Shown: in pieces, positions 1 through 6,774 of the stretch
Layout of the letters: each line of letters starts with the position of its first letter
Numbering within the stretch: position 1 is the first letter of the stretch
Source of the DNA: an uncultured Ruminococcus sp.
Lineage (GTDB): Bacteria > Bacillota > Clostridia > Oscillospirales > Ruminococcaceae
DNA length: 23,525 bases
Assembly (NCBI GenBank): GCA_947178195.1
Contig: CAMWXM010000010.1
Span: forward strand, 1-23,525
Reading direction: 5' to 3'
Notes under the pieces: model-generated
Told to the model about the DNA's origin: nothing
Databases searched by the model: none
Seen by the model: the letters and a program-made list of their open reading frames with translations, nothing else
Made by a program: the position numbers and the translations under genes

Positions 1-61
1 GTTATTAATTCATTAAGATTACTTGTACTTTACTTGTTTAATGATTTAATAGTATAGATTG

Positions 62-598
62 CTATTCATTACATAGTTCCCAGAAATCCATGAAAATCGC
101 ATTACCAACAGTCATCTGACTTTCTTGTTCATCTCTAAATTTCCTGATTTGTGGACATACCTCTTCAATTTCAGCATAACGGAGTCTGAAATAATCTTTA
201 TTCTTTAAAAAATCAATTATCGTTTCTTCTATTTTAAATTGCTGCTTATTATAAGGTTCATCTCTGAAAGAATCCAAATTATAATCCATTCTATCAGGAT
301 CAGGATTTTCTAAATCAAACTCATGTTGTATATAAAAGCTGTTAACTATTTTGCTTATAATTAAGATTGTAGTGTATACTATTTTAATTCCCTTAGGATT
401 TGAAGTATTCACAGTTATCCTTATTTCAATTGCCGGCTCTGAAGTTGATGTATATACATCAATTTCTTCACATTTGTTTTTTAAAACTTCTAATAGTTCA
501 TTAATAAAATCATTTTTTTTAGCACATGAAGAAACAAAGAATTCAAAATCTTGTTGTACATACACCTTTTCTACTATTTCTTTTATTGTCTGGTTCAT
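62..598 (-). CDS. Uncharacterised 178-aa protein, candidate immunity protein
   Basis: I do not recognise the family. The protein is soluble-looking, acidic in its second half and has no signal peptide or membrane segment. The N-terminal half alternates predicted helix and strand, and the C-terminal half is rich in charged and aromatic residues (FRLRYAEIEE, IFMDFWELCNE). The ATG at 598 has a GAGGA ribosome binding site that overlaps the stop codon of the HINT/toxin stub 13 nt upstream, so the two are probably translationally coupled. That arrangement (toxin tip, then a small cytosolic protein) and the SUKH and PoNi-like genes farther upstream on the same strand suggest an immunity role. The function is inferred from context only. 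The coding call is good and the functional call is weak. Confidence 0.6.
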   Translation of the reverse strand: MNQTIKEIVEKVYVQQDFEFFVSSCAKKNDFINELLEVLKNKCEEIDVYTSTSEPAIEIRITVNTSNPKGIKIVYTTILIISKIVNSFYIQHEFDLENPDPDRMDYNLDSFRDEPYNKQQFKIEETIIDFLKNKDYFRLRYAEIEEVCPQIRKFRDEQESQMTVGNAIFMDFWELCNE

Positions 599-611
599 AT
601 CTGTATATTCC

Positions 612-800
612 TCACTTATAAACCGCTATTCTTTCTTCTGTTGACATATTTTTAGTTGCTTCGTACATTATTTCCTTGCTATACGAAAAACATCTTTCCG
701 CATTATGCACCCAGGCAGCAAAATCACCAACAAAGTAAGTATGGAAATCCTCCACCTGAAAATTATATACTGAAACCGGCTCATCTGTCAACCGCTTCAA
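612..800 (-). pseudogene. Polymorphic toxin remnant: end of pretoxin HINT domain plus toxin stub
   Basis: About 62 codons are open. The segment EPVSVYNFQVEDFHTYFVGD followed by WVHNA is the characteristic C-terminal end of an intein-like HINT domain, the self-cleaving module placed just before the toxin tip in polymorphic toxins. After WVHNA only 28 residues remain (ERCFSYSKEIMYEATKNMST and the rest) before TGA, too short for a known toxin domain. There is no plausible start: the frame opens at a TTG with no good ribosome binding site, and a TGA lies three codons upstream. It starts within 16 nt of the stop of the PoNi-like gene, so the rest of the toxin was cut away. This is the expected trace of a displaced toxin/immunity cassette. 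HINT identity is confident; the toxin type cannot be told. Confidence 0.8.
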
Positions 801-815
801 GTAATGTCATACAAG

Positions 816-1496
816 TTATTCTGCAAAATGAACCATATCATATGGATAATACTGTTCTTTTTGTAAATCATCATCTTTAAGTCCCATTCTTTTAGCTACA
901 GCACCTGCTTCAAAGCACCAGTATCCAAAGTAAAGTTTATAATCTTCATTTTTATGTGTATCATACCATGAACTGTGAAAATGACTGCGATACCAACCAT
1001 GTAAATACTTTGAAAATGTATCCTTATTTCCATCATCGATGAATTGTACCAATTTCTTATACTGACGCAAAAATGATATTTTATTTGTGTCAATATCACT
1101 TTCTAAACCGACAAGCACAAAATCTATAAGATAATCATAATATTGAGTCCCTTTTAATTTTTCTCTAATTCGGTCCTTTAAATTAGTATTAATATTCAAA
1201 AGGTAGGCTAATGAAGCAAATCTTAAATTATCTTCGTATGATTCCGAATTCCACGCTTCAACAAACAAGTCTATTAAAGACTCAAATTCATTCCTCAATA
1301 ATTCAATGGAATCTCCTCTTGAATATTTGGCTATAATAATTCCTGTTTTTATTTGTATTAATTTATATTTTACGGGGAGAATTCGGTCCTCCTTGACTTC
1401 TCCAGACTTGATTTTAGTTTCAAATCTTTCAACTCTTCCAGTATCCTGAATAATAAATTCGTCAAAATACGACTTTGATTTTATAAAATCCCTCAT
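816..1496 (-). CDS. PoNi-like immunity protein (DUF1910/DUF1911)
   Basis: The 226-aa protein ends with YWCFEAGAVAKRMGLKDDD and YYPYDMVHF, the signature of the DUF1911 domain. The preceding mostly helical half (about residues 5-120) fits the DUF1910 N-terminal domain. Proteins with this pair include PoNi, which neutralises PoNe-type DNase toxins in the cytoplasm. There is no signal peptide or membrane segment, as expected for an immunity protein. The ATG at 1496 has an AAGGAG ribosome binding site with good spacing. Its A overlaps the stop of a 28-residue open tail upstream (ATGA), a toxin/immunity-style overlap. The cognate PoNe-like toxin is not in the window, so this looks like an orphan immunity gene. 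The family call is from motif memory and is strong; the toxin specificity is unknown. Confidence 0.8.
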   Translation of the reverse strand: MRDFIKSKSYFDEFIIQDTGRVERFETKIKSGEVKEDRILPVKYKLIQIKTGIIIAKYSRGDSIELLRNEFESLIDLFVEAWNSESYEDNLRFASLAYLLNINTNLKDRIREKLKGTQYYDYLIDFVLVGLESDIDTNKISFLRQYKKLVQFIDDGNKDTFSKYLHGWYRSHFHSSWYDTHKNEDYKLYFGYWCFEAGAVAKRMGLKDDDLQKEQYYPYDMVHFAE

Positions 1497-1582
1497 TTAA
1501 TTTTCTCCTTACTATAAGCTCTTCGCAGTAACTTATTTGCTTTAAACCATGCACTATCCAAACATCTTAATGCCTCTACTTA
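1493..1582 (-). other. 28-codon C-terminal coding scrap before the PoNi-like gene
   Basis: Between a TAA (1580-1582) and a TGA (1493-1495) lies an open stretch with no start codon, reading VEALRCLDSAWFKANKLLRR then AYSKEKIK. It is basic and helical-looking, and its TGA overlaps the ATG of the PoNi-like gene. No start codon or upstream continuation exists, so it would be a decayed tail of a former upstream gene, plausibly the toxin partner. It could also be a chance open stretch, since 28 codons is short. Confidence 0.3.
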
Positions 1583-1603
1583 ATATATAATTTCATTGAG
1601 ATT

Positions 1604-2152
1604 TTATTTTACTTGGCGTAAAATTGAAACAAGTTCTATAATATCATTTTCAAACTTTTCATTTGAAATAGGGAATTTCCCAGCTTCTCTAAATCTTATA
1701 GCAAATTGTAGTTTAGAGAATCTCCACCTATCCGCTAAAGACCTTGGACGATTTTTAAGCTCTTCCGCTATATTAATATCCATTTTTCTTTCATATGAAT
1801 CAATAAGATTTGCATATAGCTCCGGATGACGATGCTCATTTATTTTTTCTATTAGTGCTTGTGATTCCTTGATAGCCCCTCTTTCTCTAAACACTCTCGA
1901 TTTCAAACACATAACCATATCAGGATTAAACCAAAGATTATAATTGCCTGTAAATGTCATATCCTTTAATAAATCACAAACCTCTATCATTTCATCATAA
2001 TAGCCATAGATATATAACCATGTTGCTAACGCTGAAATATTTTGTAAATCATTCTCGGATTTAAAACTGCATTTTTTTAATATTTTATTACACAGACTCT
2101 TGACTTTCTTTTTTTCAACTGTATCACTAATCTTTTCAATTAATTCTTTCAT
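1604..2152 (-). CDS. Uncharacterised helical protein, candidate immunity protein
   Basis: This 182-aa protein looks all-helical and resembles TPR/HEAT-like repeat proteins in texture (ALATWLYIYGYYDEMIEVCD, MVMCLKSRVFRERGAIKES, YANLIDSYERKMDINIAEEL). I do not recognise the family with confidence. No membrane segment or signal peptide is present. The ATG at 2152 follows AGGAG in TAAAGGAGTTAAATTGAAGC at slightly long spacing. It sits in a same-strand row with the SUKH gene upstream and the PoNi-like gene downstream, which suggests immunity or a related protective role. That role is inference from context; the coding call is solid because of its length and protein-like composition. Confidence 0.6.
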   Translation of the reverse strand: MKELIEKISDTVEKKKVKSLCNKILKKCSFKSENDLQNISALATWLYIYGYYDEMIEVCDLLKDMTFTGNYNLWFNPDMVMCLKSRVFRERGAIKESQALIEKINEHRHPELYANLIDSYERKMDINIAEELKNRPRSLADRWRFSKLQFAIRFREAGKFPISNEKFENDIIELVSILRQVK

Positions 2153-2341
2153 GCTTCAATTTAACTCCTTTATTATTGCAATATCTGCCTTAATCACCTA
2201 AATTATGTGCTACTCTCATTATTTCCCAATGTACTTCCATATCTGATACTTCAAGATTTTATATATCGTATTTTCCATTGAGGAATAATGGCACTTTATA
2301 TCTTTAAATGACGAAGGTCATAGAGAACCATTTAATTATTT

Positions 2342-2764
2342 TTACTCAAATTTACTGTCATCTATATTATAAATATAATTTATAAAATTGCCAAAGCTTT
2401 CAGCTATAACTTCAACATCTTCAAAATCAATAGAATCACATGGCAATTCAACAATTGATTTTTCTTTCGTGTGCATATTAAAGGCGTAAATCATTCCTCC
2501 ACGATCTGAAGCAAAATAAAATAGCCCAGGATGATAATCATTAATTTTATCGTCACCGTTAGAATCAATCAATTCTTTTAAACTAAATATCGCAAGATAT
2601 CCATATTTTCCTATAGGGCCTTCACCACCATTATGCAACCTCATAAAATCAAAATACTGTTTTGGAAGAACTATTTTAAATTCGGTTTCTATTTTTTTTA
2701 AATCATCGCAGCTCGCTGGACAATTCAAATCCATATCTTTCATCATTTCAAGCATTGAATCCAT
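2342..2764 (-). CDS. SMI1/KNR4 (SUKH) family immunity protein
   Basis: The 140-aa protein has the SUKH pattern: an N-terminal helix, then IETEFKIVLPKQYFDFMRLH followed by NGGEG (residues about 27-50), a central strand region with FYFASDRGGMIYAFN, and a C-terminal VIAESFGNFINYIYN helix. SUKH proteins are commonly immunity proteins for nuclease and other contact-dependent toxins, though the superfamily has other cellular roles. It is the first gene of the minus-strand immunity row and is divergent from the LytTR regulator. The ATG at 2764 has AGAGAG upstream; an internal Met at residue 4 is an alternative start. The family call is confident; the target toxin is unknown. Confidence 0.85.
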   Translation of the reverse strand: MDSMLEMMKDMDLNCPASCDDLKKIETEFKIVLPKQYFDFMRLHNGGEGPIGKYGYLAIFSLKELIDSNGDDKINDYHPGLFYFASDRGGMIYAFNMHTKEKSIVELPCDSIDFEDVEVIAESFGNFINYIYNIDDSKFE

Positions 2765-2918
2765 ATTACTAGTTCTCTCTTTTAAATACTAATCCAATTG
2801 CAAACAACAAAACATAATTTACTATCGTTGAATATTCCTTTCATTTTTTTTCACTAAAGAAAATAATATTAAATTTTTACATTTTACATCTTATATCGAC
2901 GAAACATAAAAGTCAATT

Positions 2919-2949
2919 ACTTTGGCACGAGCTTCTGAAACTTTGGCAC
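2919..2949 (+). promoter_or_regulatory. Two direct repeats, likely LytTR operator
   Basis: ACTTTGGCAC occurs at 2919-2928 and again, identical, at 2940-2949. The start-to-start distance is 21 bp, two helical turns. Paired 9-10 bp direct repeats with a 21-bp period are the known layout of AgrA/ComE-type LytTR operators. They sit 16 bp upstream of the -35 box of the regulator gene itself, so autoregulation by the product of 3017-3745 is the natural inference. The SUKH gene runs divergently from 2764. Confidence 0.65.
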
Positions 2950-2965
2950 AAAAAAATTTAGTTCC

Positions 2966-2994
2966 TTGCACCCAATGTAAAAATTTGTTATAAT
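2966..2994 (+). promoter_or_regulatory. Sigma-A promoter of the LytTR two-component operon
   Basis: TTGCAC (2966-2971), a 17-bp spacer and TATAAT (2989-2994) form a near-consensus promoter. A G-run ribosome binding site follows about 8 nt before the ATG at 3017. The 21-bp-phased repeats lie directly upstream. Confidence 0.8.
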
Positions 2995-3016
2995 TAAAAA
3001 AAGGGGGGGCGATAAA

Positions 3017-3745
3017 ATGCTCAGAGCAGCAATTTGTGATGATGAGAGCATCATACTTTCCATGATGAAATCCAGTATTGAAAAAACTTTTTCACAAGAG
3101 AAATTTGATTGTACTATACAAGCTTTTTCTTCTGGTGAAGAATTGTTGAAAAGTCATAAGGCTCAATCGTATGATATTCTGTTTTTGGATATTTATATGA
3201 CCGGATGCAGCGGATTTGATGTTGCCAAAACAGTTGGCATGCTAACGCCGAATACACTGCTAATCTTTGTAACCTCACAAGATTCTATGGTATACAACAG
3301 CTTAGATTACAGACCATTCCAATTTGTAAGAAAAAATCGGATTCAAAAAGATAAAAGTGAACTTGTTACAGTTACAAAAAAGCTAATTAAATATTATCGT
3401 CAACATAAATCTATAACACTTTATTTAGGTGTTGGAGAGAATCGCTGCGTTTCTTTTCAAGAAATTGCATACCTAAAAAGCAGTCTGCATTATATAGAAT
3501 ATCATCTTACAAACGGTGAAATATTACGTGTGCGCCAAAGAATTACCGATGCTGAAAAGGAGCTAAATTCCTATGGGTTTGTTAAAATTCACAGACAATA
3601 TATTGTAAACTTAAATGCCATTGAACGTATCAGCACAACAAATTCATTTCTGCGTATGCATTCCGGAAAAACACTGAATATTAGCAAAACTTATTTGGAT
3701 ATGGTCATGAACCAGTATCAAATGCAAATGAGGAATATGCCATGA
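3017..3745 (+). CDS. LytTR-family response regulator (AgrA/ComE-like)
   Basis: The 242-aa protein has a receiver domain at residues 1-120 and a LytTR DNA-binding domain at about 137-235. Receiver residues seen are acidic D8-D9, phosphoacceptor D58 in ILFLDIYMTG, T86 in FVTSQD, and K106 in FQFVRK. The C-terminal part carries the LytTR pattern: ENRCVSFQEIAYLKSSLHYI, then FVKIHRQYIVNLNAIERI. It should be phosphorylated by the kinase encoded next (4-nt overlap, ATGA) and bind direct repeats such as those at 2919-2949. Proteins of this type control peptide quorum sensing, bacteriocin production or competence. No agrB/agrD-like signal gene or obvious target operon survives here, so the regulon is unknown. 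Confidence 0.9.
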   Translation: MLRAAICDDESIILSMMKSSIEKTFSQEKFDCTIQAFSSGEELLKSHKAQSYDILFLDIYMTGCSGFDVAKTVGMLTPNTLLIFVTSQDSMVYNSLDYRPFQFVRKNRIQKDKSELVTVTKKLIKYYRQHKSITLYLGVGENRCVSFQEIAYLKSSLHYIEYHLTNGEILRVRQRITDAEKELNSYGFVKIHRQYIVNLNAIERISTTNSFLRMHSGKTLNISKTYLDMVMNQYQMQMRNMP

Positions 3746-5097
3746 TGAATATCCTTTGGAACATTTTTGAATTAGCTGTAAATATTTTTGAAGCAGCAAA
3801 TGTTATGTATTTTGTTTTCGCATTTCTAGAAGGAAATATTCATAGCAAAATAGAATGTAGAAATTGGATTATTGGAAGTCTGACATTTGCCACTACTTCA
3901 ACACTTTTAAACAGTTTTATGGATTATGAAGGATATTTATTACTAATTTATTTTGTTATAGTTTTTGTTTATTCACTTATATTTTTTCATGGTGCTATAC
4001 TCAAAAAGCTGTTCACATCTGCATTTTCCGTATCATGCTTAATCCTTGTTTCAACAATTATCACAGGAATTGTTACAAATGCAGCCAAAGCACCTTTGAC
4101 TCAGGTTTATTCCGAATCAGGTTGGATCAGACTTTTAACGGTTATCCTGGTACAAATAACAGATTTTTATCTATTTCAAATTTTGATACGTATATTCAGA
4201 AATAAAGATATTCGTCTAAGAAAAACAGAATGGATTTTGCTTCTAAGCATCTTTTTATTATCTACTGCTGTCATTGTTTTGATTCAACTTGCGCAGTTAA
4301 AAAATAATCTGACAACAACTACAAGAACACTTTTGCTGTTTGCAGATGTTTGTATTGTTATTATTAATATAATCACAATTAAAATCATTACGCTGCTTAA
4401 TCAACAATATCATACCAAAATGGAAAATGAACTTCTTCATACTAAACTTCAATATCAGACTCAATACACTACAGCGGTACAGCAACAAGAGGAATCTGTT
4501 AAAAAACAGAGACATGATATAAAAAATAGTATGGCAGTATTAAACAAGCTTGCAGAGCAAGAAGATATTAATGGAATAAGAAAATACATACAGCAATATA
4601 TAGATCATTACCACACTGACATTGCTTTTGTTCATACAAATCATACTATAGTAGATGCAATTATCAATACTAAACTGAACTATGCCAATGAAATAGGTAT
4701 AAACACAGCATGCTTAATTGACAGCAATCTTCCTGAAATTTCAGATATAGATTACTGTTCTTTACTTGGAAACATGCTGGATAATGCAATTGAAGCATCA
4801 CAAAATAATAAAAAATCTCCAGAAATTATATTGGAAATTGTAAGTACCAATACACAATTACGTATTCGTGTAAAAAATAAGATACAAAAAAGCATTTTAA
4901 ACACTAATCCGTATCTTCATACAACAAAATCTGCGCAAAAAAAACATGGCTACGGCATATCAATTTTAAAAGAAATAGCTGCAAGATATGATGGTTCTAC
5001 TGACTTTTTTGAAGAAGATTCATACTTTATAGCACAAATTGTTTTATATACTACAGCAGAAAAAACAAGTGATTTAAAAGTAAACGTTTACAAATAA
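3742..5097 (+). CDS. GHKL sensor histidine kinase (AgrC/HPK10-like)
   Basis: The 451-aa membrane kinase has about six hydrophobic segments in residues 1-220, a coiled linker (about 222-255), the phosphoacceptor H258 in KKQRHDIKNS, an N box at 344-351 (NMLDNAIE) and a G box around 402-412 (HGYGISILKEI). This is the layout of peptide-sensing AgrC/ComD kinases: a polytopic sensor, RHD-type His box and GHKL ATPase. The ATG overlaps the regulator's stop codon (ATGA), so the pair is cotranscribed and translationally coupled. The ligand is unknown; a secreted peptide is the family's usual signal. The sequence downstream becomes a patchwork of broken genes from about 5205, so a former signal or effector gene may have been lost. 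Confidence 0.88.
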   Translation: MMNILWNIFELAVNIFEAANVMYFVFAFLEGNIHSKIECRNWIIGSLTFATTSTLLNSFMDYEGYLLLIYFVIVFVYSLIFFHGAILKKLFTSAFSVSCLILVSTIITGIVTNAAKAPLTQVYSESGWIRLLTVILVQITDFYLFQILIRIFRNKDIRLRKTEWILLLSIFLLSTAVIVLIQLAQLKNNLTTTTRTLLLFADVCIVIINIITIKIITLLNQQYHTKMENELLHTKLQYQTQYTTAVQQQEESVKKQRHDIKNSMAVLNKLAEQEDINGIRKYIQQYIDHYHTDIAFVHTNHTIVDAIINTKLNYANEIGINTACLIDSNLPEISDIDYCSLLGNMLDNAIEASQNNKKSPEIILEIVSTNTQLRIRVKNKIQKSILNTNPYLHTTKSAQKKHGYGISILKEIAARYDGSTDFFEEDSYFIAQIVLYTTAEKTSDLKVNVYK

Positions 5098-5204
5098 TAT
5101 CAATAAAAAATATGTGTAAAAGTAAAAGCAATCAATATCAAAGGCATGAAAACCATTATTATGCTTGTTTTTATTTTTCCGTAAAAAAGGGAGTGCAGAG
5201 GGAA

Positions 5205-5684
5205 TAGATGCTCGCTGTCCACAGACAGCAAAGATTTAGAGTGCGTAAAATTAGAAGTAGTTGATGTAAATCTGCAAATTGACGACGACCTTAGCGCTAT
5301 TCAAACCATATTTAAGAAAATTAATTCAACAGGGAAACAGTTGTTGCCAGCTGATTTTATAAGAAATTACTTACTTTTATCAGATAATGCTGATGAGCAA
5401 GAAAAGCTCTACCAAAATTATTGGATAAAAATCGAACAAACTGTTAAAAACGAAAATATTTCACGCTTTGCAAGGGATCGGACGATACCCTGATGATGAG
5501 GAATTTAAAGATGCGCTTACATTATCAGTAAATATAAATTATGCACGTGCATTGTTGTTTAAAATTGAAGAAAATGAAACAAGCAATATATTAGTTCCTT
5601 TAAATGAAGTGACTATTGAGCATATCATGCCTCAAACACTGTCTGAGTGGTGGATTGAGGAGCATCTGAAAAATAAAGTAGACT
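5205..5684 (+). pseudogene. GmrSD-type (DUF262/DUF1524) restriction gene fragment
   Basis: Two pieces of a DUF262-DUF1524 protein (type IV modification-dependent nuclease, GmrSD/BrxU class) lie in different frames. The first, open to about 5477, contains IFKKINSTGKQLLPADFIRN and EKLYQNYWIKIE, typical of the DUF262 C-terminal part. The second, entered near 5463, has RYPDDEEFKDALTLSVNINY and VTIEHIMPQTLSEWW, the His-containing HNH-like motif of DUF1524. The N-terminal DUF262 nucleotide-binding part is absent, a large middle segment is missing at the junction (about 5463-5477), and the DUF1524 domain stops about 15 residues after its motif. No start codon or ribosome binding site is present for the first piece. 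It is surely inactive. Confidence 0.8.
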
Positions 5685-5802
5685 TTTACAATAGTATCCC
5701 CGGATCGCTTATCGGTTACAATTGCAAAAAATGTCTTAATCGTGGGAATATTGCCAAGATTCAGGACGGTAAAGAAGTCTTGATACAGTGTGAATGCGTT
5801 AC
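5685..5802 (+). pseudogene. Phage DnaC-like zinc-binding fragment
   Basis: The frame that carries the DUF1524 piece runs on into an unrelated segment, IPGSLIGYNCKKCLNRGNIA, then ECECV-like ...IQCECV. The CxxC...CxC cysteine pattern is like the N-terminal zinc-binding part of phage DnaC/IstB-type helicase loaders. Only about 35 residues remain and no ATPase domain follows. The join to the restriction fragment is a chimera from recombination, not a designed fusion. The identification rests on a short motif. Confidence 0.45.
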
Positions 5803-6063
5803 TTCCAGTGGAGTATCGCCAAAAGCCATAGAGAAACAACCTGGGATGGTGAAGGCTTCAGACTTTTTATGGAATATGTAAGGGCATTGCAGGAAAGCAA
5901 ATGCAAGTATTTTCTTTACGAAAACAACTATAGCATACATAAAAATATAAAGGAAGAAATAACGAAAAAGTTAGGCGTTGAACCGATAATGATAAACTCC
6001 TCATTAGTGTCGGCACAGCAAAGAAAACGTTGCTATTGGACGAATATCCCCAATATTACTCAG
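5803..6063 (+). pseudogene. C5-cytosine DNA methyltransferase fragment, phage type
   Basis: Reading WSIAKSHRETTWDGEGFRLF, then YVRALQESKCKYFLYENN and INSSLVSAQQRKRCYWTNIP, this matches the middle of a DNA (cytosine-5) methyltransferase: motif IV region (the ENN stretch replaces the usual ENV), the SAQ-RKR-YWTNIP block typical of phage-borne Dcm-like enzymes, and no more. Motif I, the catalytic Pro-Cys motif and the target recognition domain are missing. It begins abruptly after the DnaC-like scrap and ends abruptly near 6063. The adjoining 130 bp (about 6064-6196) holds nothing I can identify. Confidence 0.75.
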
Positions 6064-6196
6064 CCAATATTTGTACAAATTATCTTGTCAATCAATACAT
6101 GTTTTGGGACGCCAAAATGTTTATTTTCATTTGCGAGCTTAATAATAGTTGGTGTTTTATCTTGTTTCTCCTAAATTGGAACAGGATTTTTTTCAT

Positions 6197-6603
6197 TTAT
6201 ATTATTTTATACTCCTCATTCTTTATGATAGTAGGATCAAGTTTATCTATAATCCCGGGCGAGTATTTTCTTCCGACTGATTCTGTTTCGGTACGTTCTC
6301 TAATAACTTCTGAATCGAAAACTAGCATTATCTGCTTCATGACTTCTGATACAACAGTCGTTGCAGTCTTTGAAATAATCTTCTCAAGATTTATATTGTT
6401 ACCGTATGAGCCGGAACGTTTCAGCTTTGGAAGAACTTTGATTTCTGTTATCTGCTGTAAAGTAACGTCGTGTTGATTTGTCGTGTAGGAGATCCCTGAA
6501 CGTTTTGCTACCCCGTCTGGTTTACAATGATCTCTAACTGCTTTCTGAGGATTTGTATATCCTAAGATTTTAGCACGTTCCGCAATCGCCGTAGATACGT
6601 AAT
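6197..6603 (-). pseudogene. Phage antirepressor fragment (BRO-N) with internal deletion
   Basis: An open frame of about 134 codons lies on the minus strand without a start codon. It begins inside a BRO-N domain (AERAKILGYTNPQKAVRDHC, then KPDGVAKRSG), which is the DNA-binding part of phage antirepressors. It then jumps from QQITEIK straight to VLPKLKRSGSYGNN. In intact relatives a block containing the NEGNLYRLI-like strand and following helices sits between these, so about 30 residues seem deleted in frame. The C-terminal part (ISKTATTVVSEVMKQI, ending NEEYKII) is unassigned. The 5' end is lost at a stop/frameshift near 6604. The fragment faces opposite to the methyltransferase piece. Confidence 0.65.
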
Positions 6604-6624
6604 TTCAAAGTAAATTTTCGCCTT

Positions 6625-6744
6625 TTCACCGCTTTTTCTTGGATTTCACATATTTCTTATTCTGCTTGTCAAATAACAACTGCTTTCTATCCACAGCAGG
6701 ATTTGCTGTTTCCGCATTTTCATTAGCAAACGCTTTATAGTTAT
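6625..6744 (-). other. Unidentified C-terminal coding scrap
   Basis: An open stretch of about 39 codons without a start ends in a very basic tail (VDRKQLLFDKQNKKYVKSKK, then KR and TGA). It lies between the hsdM remnant and the antirepressor remnant on the same strand. The lysine-rich end looks like the end of a DNA-associated or phage protein, but no family can be named. Confidence 0.3.
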
Positions 6745-6774
6745 ATTAGTTTACCAATAATATGTAATGAATAT

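Noticed and set aside
1..61. Feature at the left edge
   Set aside because: Only AT-rich sequence after the stop of the 178-aa gene; nothing recognisable.
351..880. Plus-strand frames of 97 and 74 aa
   Set aside because: They overlap the minus-strand immunity gene and HINT remnant, lack ribosome binding sites and resemble no family.
5146..5184. 12-codon hydrophobic peptide MKTIIMLVFIFP as an AgrD-like signal
   Set aside because: Too short, no cysteine, and its AAAGG is only 1-2 nt from the ATG. It may be a truncated leader but cannot be supported.
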